9,858 bases of DNA, taken from the NCBI GenBank assembly GCA_023135745.1, contig JAGLSM010000040.1, positions 1-9,858 on the forward strand. The letters run 5' to 3'. Of this stretch, positions 1-6,196 are shown piece by piece. A program made the position numbers and the translations under genes. Every line of letters starts with the position of its first letter. Positions within the stretch are counted from its first letter, which is position 1. Below the pieces are notes generated by a model that made no database searches, was not told the DNA's origin, and saw only the letters and a program-made list of their open reading frames with translations. This stretch comes from Spirochaetota bacterium. GTDB taxonomy: Bacteria > Spirochaetota > JAGLSM01.

Positions 1-447
1 ACATTCAAATCTGTGTCAAAAAAAATAACCAAAACAAAAGTCTTTCACAAAAGCACAAAAGAAAAATTTTAAAGCCGGATTTTCTTTTTTAGGGTTTATG
101 AGTTTACTTCAAGTTATAAATATTCGTACTCTTATCAACCCTCTGCGAACTCATCTTTCTCTGCGGTTTAATATAAAAATACAAGATGTTTCTAACCGCG
201 GAAATAAAATTCTAATCCCGTAAATCCAACAAAGTCTCTGAAAAACAAAATCCGGAAAAATTCCGATATACTTACACCAAACCCAATCCCGCAAAACCCC
301 TTAAATCCATCAAAAATCCTTTGTGCCTTGTGAAAAACAAAATTCAGCAAAAACCTCTGCATCTGTATTCTATAAAAAAGAACTTTTTTTCATTATCAGT
401 GTTTTTATTAATACAAACGTAATATCTATTTTATTATCTTTAACTCA
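1..447. other. gene-free AT-rich region with degenerate repeats
   Basis: I see no supportable coding region, tRNA or rRNA on either strand here. The DNA is AT-rich, with many short A and T runs and stop codons in all frames. It contains fragments that recur within the stretch, such as CTCTGCG at 141-147 and 159-165, and the inverted pair GCGGTT (163-168) and AACCGC (194-199). This resembles the decayed 'ctctgcggtt / cctttgtgcc' type of intergenic repeat that I recall from many environmental bacterial genomes. That resemblance comes from memory and has not been searched. Confidence 0.6.
214..355. repeat. two diverged direct repeat units
   Basis: Two stretches share the same ordered words. Unit one (about 214-258) reads AATCCCG, TAAATCC, then TGAAAAACAAAATCC (239-253), followed by A-rich sequence. 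Unit two (about 285-355) reads AATCCCG (285-291), TAAATCC (302-308), then TGAAAAACAAAATTC (331-345), followed by A-rich sequence. Unit two is longer because of short insertions between the shared words. The collinear order suggests an old tandem duplication or two copies of a dispersed intergenic repeat, though low complexity makes this uncertain. Confidence 0.45.
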
Positions 448-476
448 TTGTGATATTATTTATTGTGCTGTATAAT
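448..476 (+). promoter_or_regulatory. sigma70-type promoter for the 510-2415 operon
   Basis: A perfect -10 box TATAAT lies at 471-476 and a partial -35 box TTGTGA at 448-453, separated by 17 bp. Transcription would start near 483. This gives a short leader containing the ribosome binding site AAGGAG (496-501), eight bases before the ATG at 510. Confidence 0.6.
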
Positions 477-509
477 GATATATACTTTGATTTTTAAGGA
501 GTATTCAAA

Positions 510-1121
510 ATGAAGAAACTAACCGGATTGATCCTGTCTGTGCTTATAATAATGTCTTTTTCATCATTTGCCGACGATGAAATCTTAAGAGGTAAAAAAA
601 TAAGAAAATTTCCGTTTTATATTTATAAAGACGCGTTTAACAGGCTGAATCACTATGCTCCAACAGGATGGATGGGGGATTACGGCGACATAAAAATCAA
701 TCAGAAATTTTCAAAATTTAAGTATAAAGACACCCACTGTATGAAGGTAAGCTATTCTGCCAAAAGAAAACAGGGCGCAGGCTGGGGCGGCATTTATTGG
801 CAGAATCCTCCAAACAATTGGGGAACTCAAAAAGGCGGCTATGACCTCAGGGGAGCAACAAAAGTAATTTTCTTTGCAAGAGGGCATAAAGGCAGAGAAA
901 CTATTGAATTTAAAGTCGGCGGAATTACAGGACAGTACTCTGACAGTTCTTCAGCTACAAGCGGAATTATTGAATTAAAAGCACGATGGAAAAGATATGT
1001 AATAAGCCTTAAAAGCATGGACCTTAGTTATATCGGCGCCGGATTTTGCGAAATATTTGCCGCTCACGCGAATCCTGAAGGTGCTGTTTTTTACCTTGAT
1101 AAAATACGATACGAAAGATAG
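510..1121 (+). CDS. secreted carbohydrate-binding-like beta-sandwich protein
   Basis: This 203-residue protein has a classic signal peptide: MKK, a hydrophobic stretch to about residue 17, then Ser-Phe-Ala before Asp22, a signal peptidase I type site. The mature part looks like one jelly-roll (galactose-binding-like) domain of the kind found as carbohydrate-binding modules. It has an aromatic-rich segment at 91-105 (GWGGIYWQNPPNNWG), a GGYDLRGA strand start at 109-116 followed by FFARG, an EFKVGG strand at 133-138, and a closing FYLDKIRYE strand at 194-202. No catalytic residues are evident. The ATG has a good AAGGAG site eight bases upstream. The stop lies 10 bases before the GH-A gene at 1132, so the two are very likely co-transcribed, and the protein may help target or assist that enzyme. 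It is a clear paralogue of the lipoprotein at 2484-3167. The fold is inferred from pattern only and the ligand is unknown. Confidence 0.75.
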   Translation: MKKLTGLILSVLIIMSFSSFADDEILRGKKIRKFPFYIYKDAFNRLNHYAPTGWMGDYGDIKINQKFSKFKYKDTHCMKVSYSAKRKQGAGWGGIYWQNPPNNWGTQKGGYDLRGATKVIFFARGHKGRETIEFKVGGITGQYSDSSSATSGIIELKARWKRYVISLKSMDLSYIGAGFCEIFAAHANPEGAVFYLDKIRYER

Positions 1122-1131
1122 GAATGTACTA

Positions 1132-2415
1132 ATGACAAAGCTTTTCAAATTTATTATTTTTTTCATGCTGATTGCAGGTACCGCACTTGGATACAAAATT
1201 GAAATTACCCGGACTACGAATAACGGATGGGTTTTACTCAATGAAAAAGACAAACCTTTTTTAGTTAGAGGAGTCTGCTATTCCCCAATACCGGTCGGAA
1301 AGGCCACATGGTCGTACGATCTGTCTATGGACACAAATAAACCTTGGCTTTTCGATGGTGTTTTAATGAAAAAACTGGGCGTTAATGCAATAAGACTGTA
1401 TAATCCGGGAACAAATTCTGAAGCAGTAAAAAACATCATTTCAACTATGTATGAAAAATTCGGGATTTATACCGTGTTCACCCTTCCTTTACAGATAGCA
1501 AGAGCTGATTTTTCTTCTGATCAGTACAAGACCAAAACCAGAAACGCTATTCTTAAAACAGTAAAAACCTATAAAGATACTCAGGGATTACTTGTATGGC
1601 TTATCGGAAATGAAATTGACTATTTTTTTACAGATGACAAGGCTGTATGGGAAACTCCAGTCATGAAAACAAATAAAAAGTTAACAGCTTATAATCGTTC
1701 CAGAATAAGGGCTAGGGTTGTATTTGACTATGTTCATTCTCTGGCTCAGGATATTCAAGCCATTGATTCAAATCATCCTGTTGGAATGAGTCTGGGAAAA
1801 CTGGACTATTTCAGTCTGATAAGGGATACCATTTATCCCGATCTTGGTTTTCTCGGCTTAAATGCTTATATGGGACGAAATTTTTCCAGCACATGGAGCC
1901 GTTCAAGACCTACTGACAAACCGATACTGATCACAGAGTTTGGATACGATGCATTCAATACAAAGAAAAATAAGGAAGATGAAAAGGACCAGGAGAAATA
2001 TATACTAAGCCAATGGAAAGATATATATAAACATTCATACAAATATCAAAGACTTACCATAGCAACATGTCTTGGAGGACTTATCTTCGAATGGAACGAC
2101 GAATGGTGGAAACATGATGCCGGAAAAGCTTCAATTCACGATACCGAAGGCAGCTGGATTAACGCGGCATGGAGAGACTTTATGCCGAACGGCACGAGCA
2201 ATGTTCAGGAAGAATGGTTTGGTATTTGTCGTATCATAACAAACACCAACATTCAATTCAGCCGTCAGCCGAGATCCATATATTATTCTCTTCAAAAACT
2301 CTGGAACCCGGTTGTGCTGATTCAGACAAATACGAATAATTTAAATCTTGTTAAAAATACAAATTCACTGAAGAATTTAACGGTTACCAACTCAGTTAAA
2401 ACAAATTCCAGGTAA
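1132..2415 (+). CDS. secreted clan GH-A glycoside hydrolase/transglycosidase
   Basis: This 427-residue enzyme probably cleaves or transfers beta-linked glycans outside the cytoplasm. Residues 1-20 are a signal peptide ending Ala-Leu-Gly before Tyr21. The TIM barrel begins at VRGVCYSP (45-52), with LGVNAIRLY at 82-90. The acid/base candidate is Glu161 in LIGNE, the usual Asn-Glu pair at strand 4 of clan GH-A. The nucleophile candidate is Glu269 in ITEFG at strand 7. Tyr246 in LNAYMG and the FEWNDEWWK strand (319-327) complete the likely active site. The pattern recalls GH72 glucanosyltransferases and GH2 C-terminal barrels; I cannot assign a family. I chose the ATG at 1132 over an in-frame ATG at 1057. 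The 1057 start would overlap the upstream gene and bury the signal peptide, whereas AGGA at 1120-1123 is well spaced from 1132. The last 30 or so residues form an Asn/Thr-rich tail. It is a paralogue of the 6197-8239 product. Confidence 0.85.
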   Translation: MTKLFKFIIFFMLIAGTALGYKIEITRTTNNGWVLLNEKDKPFLVRGVCYSPIPVGKATWSYDLSMDTNKPWLFDGVLMKKLGVNAIRLYNPGTNSEAVKNIISTMYEKFGIYTVFTLPLQIARADFSSDQYKTKTRNAILKTVKTYKDTQGLLVWLIGNEIDYFFTDDKAVWETPVMKTNKKLTAYNRSRIRARVVFDYVHSLAQDIQAIDSNHPVGMSLGKLDYFSLIRDTIYPDLGFLGLNAYMGRNFSSTWSRSRPTDKPILITEFGYDAFNTKKNKEDEKDQEKYILSQWKDIYKHSYKYQRLTIATCLGGLIFEWNDEWWKHDAGKASIHDTEGSWINAAWRDFMPNGTSNVQEEWFGICRIITNTNIQFSRQPRSIYYSLQKLWNPVVLIQTNTNNLNLVKNTNSLKNLTVTNSVKTNSR

Positions 2416-2423
2416 GTTTAGCA

Positions 2424-2470
2424 TAAAAAAACAGCCTCTAGTCACTATCATATATAGAGGCTGTTAAATT
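2424..2470 (-). terminator. intrinsic terminator between convergent genes
   Basis: An 11-bp perfect stem pairs AACAGCCTCTA (2430-2440) with TAGAGGCTGTT (2455-2465) across a 14-base loop. On the minus strand it is followed by a run of seven T, so it fits best as the terminator of the gene at 2484-3167. On the plus strand the downstream tract (TTAAATTATAT) is weaker, but the hairpin may also end the 510-2415 operon. Confidence 0.85.
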
Positions 2471-2483
2471 ATATCTAAACTTT

Positions 2484-3167
2484 TTAATTATTTAGTTTCA
2501 GCAAAATTCTGTTGAACTTGTTGTGAACAAATTCCCAGAACTTGTTTTTTACCGGAACCATCCGGTCAGTAAAATATAGATCATTTAAATAAATTGTTAC
2601 ACCATCTCCATTGAGTTTTCTTGAAAAAAACACGCCGAAACCAGAAACTATATTATGCATTTCATACGCGGAAACATCCATTTTGTAAAGCTTCCAGTAT
2701 TTAGTAAGTTCTATTGATCCTGAAGAAATTGAATTACTATCTCCATATCTTCCGGAAGCACCGCCAATTTTAAAATTAATTATTTCTCCGCCATTTTTTC
2801 CTCTCGCATAAAAATAAAAATTACGAGCTGTGGAGAAATCAAAACCACCTTTTTTATTATTACCCCAATTCATTGCAGGGTATTGCCAGAATAAACCGGC
2901 CCAACCCTCTGATTTAGCACGTCCTGATGATTTATAAGAGATAATCATTGTTTTTTTGGAAGAAAGAGGTTCATTTCTCCTTAGTATATGCATATCGGAT
3001 ACATCCCCTATAGTTCCTGTAGGAGCATAATAGAAGTGGTATTGTGCGCTGGAATAAACATATAAGGGGTATTTAGAAGGCTTTCTTCCAGTGAATCTTT
3101 TTGTGTCTTTAAAAGTACATGACGAAAATAGGAGAAGTACAACACTGAAAATAATGATCTTTTTCAC
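2484..3167 (-). CDS. carbohydrate-binding-like lipoprotein, paralogue of 510-1121 product
   Basis: This 227-residue protein has a lipoprotein signal: MKK, a hydrophobic core, then Leu-Phe-Ser-Ser-Cys with Cys17 as the lipidated residue. The +2 residue is Thr, so by the enterobacterial rule it would go to the outer membrane. The domain matches the 510-1121 protein block by block: YAPTG (47-51), GWAGLFWQYPAMNWG (88-102), GGFDFSTA with FYARG (107-123), NFKIGG (131-136) and a closing strand IYLNDLYFTDR (192-202). A basic, aromatic extension of about 25 residues follows. I infer a surface-anchored glycan-binding role. The start codon is GTG, preceded by AAAGGACAGG. A promoter is visible upstream and a hairpin terminator downstream, so it appears to be a single-gene unit convergent with the GH-A operon. 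Confidence 0.75.
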   Translation of the reverse strand: MKKIIIFSVVLLLFSSCTFKDTKRFTGRKPSKYPLYVYSSAQYHFYYAPTGTIGDVSDMHILRRNEPLSSKKTMIISYKSSGRAKSEGWAGLFWQYPAMNWGNNKKGGFDFSTARNFYFYARGKNGGEIINFKIGGASGRYGDSNSISSGSIELTKYWKLYKMDVSAYEMHNIVSGFGVFFSRKLNGDGVTIYLNDLYFTDRMVPVKNKFWEFVHNKFNRILLKLNN

Positions 3168-3495
3168 AATTCAACCTGTCCTTTAAGTTATTTAGTTCTA
3201 AACAAATTGCTTAACTGCAGGTAATTTCTAGCAAAGATTCTATTGATTATACGATTATAGTATAGGTTGTTTTTATCTGCTTTTCAATCTCAAAGTTTAG
3301 ATAAAAATTTTCACTCCTGAAACACATTTATTTTATAGAGGTTACCGTAGTGAATAGAGTTCTTTTTCCATAAAAATGGGACATTTTGCATGCAATTACA
3401 TAAAATCCATGAAAAAAATTAAAATTTTTGGAACTTTTTCTTCTTTAGATAATCTTAATTAATAGAAAGAATAAATTATAATACAGGAGATTACA
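3168..3495. other. divergent intergenic region (lipoprotein/hicB-like)
   Basis: This 328-base region separates the lipoprotein gene (-) from the hicB-like gene (+). It contains the minus-strand promoter at 3259-3287 and a 10-bp palindrome TTGCATGCAA at 3386-3395. I found no recognisable hicA toxin gene or remnant in the three plus-strand frames. The longest ATG frame close to hicB is 28 codons and lacks a ribosome binding site. I could not find a convincing plus-strand promoter: TATAAT at 3477-3482 lies only two bases before the ribosome binding site. Confidence 0.5.
3259..3287 (-). promoter_or_regulatory. sigma70-type promoter for the 2484-3167 lipoprotein gene
   Basis: Read on the minus strand, a -35 box TTGAAA (3287-3282) and a -10 box TATACT (3264-3259) each match five of six consensus bases and are separated by 17 bp. 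Transcription would begin near 3252, giving a leader of about 85 bases before the GTG at 3167. Confidence 0.5.
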
Positions 3496-3924
3496 ATGAA
3501 TTATCATTTTAAAATCAGCAAAAAAGAAAAAAGATTATGTGCTGATTGTATTGAACTTGAAAATATTTACCTTGAAGCCGAGAATAAGGAAGACTTAATA
3601 GACTTTGCATCCGGTATTTTAACTATGTCTATAGAAGACACCAATAATTCAAACGAAATCATGCCATTACCGGATGACTCTATAGAAGAAGCAGAAAATA
3701 TTCTTCAAGTTAAGGTCGATCCTGAAGTGGCGTTTGGATATTATTTACGAATGATTCGCCTCAAAAATAATTTAACTGTAAATAAAGCGGCACAGATGAT
3801 GAAATTCAAAGATATAAGAACTTACAGCATACTTGAATCATCCAAAAAATCAAATCCTCAGCTAACTGTATTGGATAAGATAAAATCTGTGTTTCCGGAA
3901 TTTAATCTTAATATACTGGTTTAA
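3496..3924 (+). CDS. HicB-like antitoxin / HTH regulator (solitary)
   Basis: This 142-residue protein resembles the HicB antitoxin class that carries a C-terminal Cro/XRE helix-turn-helix. The N-terminal part (about 1-48) has the HicB pattern, MNYHFKISK followed by CIELENIYLEAEN. An acidic linker contains MPLPDDS (56-62). The C-terminal region (about 74-142) starts VDPEVAFGYYLR, has the helix-turn-helix at roughly 93-114 (LTVNKAAQMM, then TYSILE), and ends SNPQLTVLDKIKSVFPEF (119-136). In hicAB modules HicB neutralises the mRNA-cleaving HicA toxin and represses its own operon. Here no HicA-like frame lies upstream or downstream, so the gene is solitary and may act as a stand-alone regulator or an orphan antitoxin. 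AGGAG at 3485-3489 is well placed before the ATG. The protein is cytoplasmic, unlike its exported neighbours. Confidence 0.8.
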   Translation: MNYHFKISKKEKRLCADCIELENIYLEAENKEDLIDFASGILTMSIEDTNNSNEIMPLPDDSIEEAENILQVKVDPEVAFGYYLRMIRLKNNLTVNKAAQMMKFKDIRTYSILESSKKSNPQLTVLDKIKSVFPEFNLNILV

Positions 3925-3943
3925 TATTTTATTTGTTATAATT

Positions 3944-3973
3944 AACACTCATCAATATTGACGAATGTTTTTT
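3944..3973 (+). terminator. probable weak terminator after the hicB-like gene
   Basis: AACACTCATCA (3944-3954) and TGACGAATGTT (3959-3969) form an 11-bp stem with two C-A mismatches around an ATAT loop. A run of T follows (3968-3973). The stem is imperfect and overlaps the -35 box of the next promoter, so efficiency is uncertain. Confidence 0.45.
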
Positions 3974-3986
3974 GTTGGAATATAGT
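3958..3986 (+). promoter_or_regulatory. sigma70-type promoter for the 4076-6121 lipoprotein gene
   Basis: The -35 box TTGACG (3958-3963) and the -10 box TATAGT (3981-3986) each match five of six consensus bases, with 17 bp between them. Transcription would start near 3993, leaving a leader of about 83 bases that holds GGAGAT at 4061-4066. Confidence 0.55.
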
Positions 3987-4075
3987 AGTAATATAAAAAG
4001 AAAAGGCAATAACTAGCCGAGAATTAAATATTGATACTAAGTTCCTGACATTTTATAATTGGAGATATTGTAATA

Positions 4076-6121
4076 GTGAAAAGTTTAACATTATTCTCAG
4101 TTCTTATGCTTACTATTTTATCTTCATGCGGTAAGGTAATCGAAGTACGCGATATAACAAAAACAATTTTATTGCTTCGTAATAAACAGACAGGTCTTCC
4201 TCCAAGTCATTACGGGCATGCGGGATATGAAAAGATATTATTCAGCTACGATCTTGCCTCAATCGCAATGATCCTTCATGCTGCCGGTCACAAAAAAGAA
4301 GCTGAAAAAATGATGGATTATATTGTAAAAAGGTTTAACCTTCCTGCCAGAAGAATTCTAAATCTTATGGACGCGAATAACTCTCTTGGTATCCTTAAAA
4401 TGTTCCGCCCGGGAAATCACACAGGAAAACACGTAAAAACTATTATAAATGCTATGAGATATGATAATACAAGCTCTACAGGGCTGGGATATCTTGAATA
4501 CTACACAACTCCCGGACCTATGTCATTTTTTATCATGGCTCTATTAAACATCAATACAAAAAAATACCTGAACATTGCTGTTGAAATGGGGAAATCTCTG
4601 CTCTCAATGCAGGATACTGAGGGAGGAGTCAGGGACGGAGACCGCGTGCCTGATGCAGTCAACACTGAACCTCATTCTGATGCCTACTCGGCTTTTATTA
4701 TGCTGTATAGTGTAACAACAAACAAACTCTGGCTGAATGCCGCGAATAAGGCTTTTTCCTGGTTTAAAAAATATGTATACCTGCCTGATAAGGGAATTAT
4801 CCATCAGGGTTCAACAAGGGGTAGTCCAAATAAAATTTTCGCGACAGACGCGTATTCGTGGGTTATGGCGGGAGCGCTTGGAGATAAACTTAAATTAAGC
4901 GCGCTTAAGAAGCTTACAGACAACATGTTAAAAAAATCCCTTGTTAAAATTACTCTCAAGCTTCCTGACAATTCCAGGAAAACAATAATTCTAGTCGATT
5001 TTACTGACCCTCTGGACAAGAAGAGTCTATTAAAACGCCGGGGATTTCATCCCCTGGGTTCAATGGAATGGGCCGGAGGTGTAATCCTCGCCCTTCAGAA
5101 AAATGCTGTGCGTTTCTGGAACGATAGCAGGAAGGGTCTCGCAAAACTCTATAAGGGCTGCGCTCAAATACTGTTGAGAGAAGTCTTTAAGGGATTCTAC
5201 CTTGTTCCTGAACTCAAAGATGGAGCTCTTTCCTTTTACGCGACCGGTCAGGGAGTCAATGTCGGGCATGGATGGAGAACCCCATATTATTTTATTAAAG
5301 ACATAACCGGGAATACTCTAACCAGTGGAGGAAGTCTTATTAGTTCCTGGCCTGTATTCCCTAAATTGCGCTATAATCCATTTATATATAAAGATCCTTA
5401 TAAAAAACTCTACGACTTGATAGAAATTGACGGAACAGACAGAGATAGAGCTGAAAAGTATATCAAAAAAATTCTTCAGGGACGTTCATACACAGAGAAA
5501 CATCCAAATTTTCTTCCTAAGGTAGAAATGCAGCATCTCAATATCAATCTCTGGAGAGCCTTTAACAAGGCTCAGTATGCTTCTACCAATAACAAGCCTC
5601 GTATAGCTAAGTCCTACTTCAAGATGGTAATACATTGGGCATCTATTATTGTATCAGAAAAAACATGGATGAAAAAAGCCATTGAACAAAACAAACTCAA
5701 ACAAAGAATAATAGGCGGAATCATCTGGTATCCATGGGGGCAGGTCGTAAAAAACAACAATCTGATATTACACTCGGAAATTCTGCGCTATCCCATGCTC
5801 AATGAAATGGCTATAGCCATGTGGGGTCTTGCCGTAGCCCACAACGAAATCGGGCAGACAAAGAAAGCCAAGTACTGGATTAAAAGAATAATTAAGGATA
5901 TTCCACTGCACCAAATACCTGCCATGGATGATAGAAACAAAAACCTGATAAAAGGTTACTGGAACGCTATTTATTCATGGGAAACAATTATTCCGCACAA
6001 ACCCTTTAAAAAAAGAATAAAAAAGCTTTATTTTAAGGTTTTAAAAGAATTAAGACTCGGCTTACAAAAACCAGTAATGGTTCATATGCCGTATGATTCC
6101 GAAAAAAAGATGTTTAATTAA
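4076..6121 (+). CDS. large lipoprotein, putative alpha/alpha-toroid carbohydrate enzyme
   Basis: This 681-residue protein starts at GTG; GGAGAT lies nine bases upstream, and the next in-frame ATG would destroy the signal peptide. The lipobox Leu-Ser-Ser-Cys places the lipidated Cys at 18. I do not recognise the family with certainty. The sequence is largely helical, with repeated helix pairs: SYDLASIAMILHAAG (57-71), TTPGPMSFFIMALLN (144-158), EPHSDAYSAFIMLY (198-211), ATDAYSWVMAGALG (256-269), SMEWAGGVILAL (329-340) and NEMAIAMWGLAVAHNEIG (576-593). This spacing is typical of six-hairpin glycosidases and polysaccharide lyases. Conserved-looking acidic, His and Trp residues occur at these helix edges, including Asp202 and Glu331, but I cannot name catalytic residues. 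The C-terminal end (576-609) also has a TPR-like look. The neighbouring GH-A and binding-like genes support a role in glycan processing at the envelope. It appears to be monocistronic. Confidence 0.65.
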   Translation: MKSLTLFSVLMLTILSSCGKVIEVRDITKTILLLRNKQTGLPPSHYGHAGYEKILFSYDLASIAMILHAAGHKKEAEKMMDYIVKRFNLPARRILNLMDANNSLGILKMFRPGNHTGKHVKTIINAMRYDNTSSTGLGYLEYYTTPGPMSFFIMALLNINTKKYLNIAVEMGKSLLSMQDTEGGVRDGDRVPDAVNTEPHSDAYSAFIMLYSVTTNKLWLNAANKAFSWFKKYVYLPDKGIIHQGSTRGSPNKIFATDAYSWVMAGALGDKLKLSALKKLTDNMLKKSLVKITLKLPDNSRKTIILVDFTDPLDKKSLLKRRGFHPLGSMEWAGGVILALQKNAVRFWNDSRKGLAKLYKGCAQILLREVFKGFYLVPELKDGALSFYATGQGVNVGHGWRTPYYFIKDITGNTLTSGGSLISSWPVFPKLRYNPFIYKDPYKKLYDLIEIDGTDRDRAEKYIKKILQGRSYTEKHPNFLPKVEMQHLNINLWRAFNKAQYASTNNKPRIAKSYFKMVIHWASIIVSEKTWMKKAIEQNKLKQRIIGGIIWYPWGQVVKNNNLILHSEILRYPMLNEMAIAMWGLAVAHNEIGQTKKAKYWIKRIIKDIPLHQIPAMDDRNKNLIKGYWNAIYSWETIIPHKPFKKRIKKLYFKVLKELRLGLQKPVMVHMPYDSEKKMFN

Positions 6122-6130
6122 CAATATAAA

Positions 6131-6160
6131 CACAAAAGCCCGCGTAAGCGGGCTTTTGTG
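6131..6160. terminator. strong bidirectional terminator between convergent genes
   Basis: A 13-bp perfect stem pairs CACAAAAGCCCGC (6131-6143) with GCGGGCTTTTGTG (6148-6160) around a GTAA loop. The stem has a GC core and AT-rich base, with TTAATTTTTAT downstream on plus. It lies nine bases after the stop at 6121 and 37 bases from the end of the minus-strand gene, so it can serve both. Confidence 0.85.
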
Positions 6161-6196
6161 ACTTAATTTTTATACTTAAATTGTATTGTAATAATT

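Noticed and set aside
1057..1131. Upstream in-frame ATG that would extend the 1132-2415 protein by 25 residues
   Set aside because: It overlaps the preceding gene, adds a basic stretch before the signal peptide, and lacks a ribosome binding site. The ATG at 1132 has one.
975..1253. 92-codon minus-strand frame across the junction of the first two genes
   Set aside because: It is antisense to two well-supported genes, with no domain pattern or ribosome binding site.
3413..3429. A/T inverted repeat considered as a hairpin
   Set aside because: It is formed only of A and T runs and is expected by chance in this composition.
3376..3462. 28-codon frame before hicB, considered as a HicA remnant
   Set aside because: It lacks HicA features (no conserved GSHH-type motif or basic strand) and has no ribosome binding site.
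4604..5269. Three short minus-strand frames inside the toroid lipoprotein gene
   Set aside because: They are antisense shadows of a strong coding frame and have no recognisable protein features.
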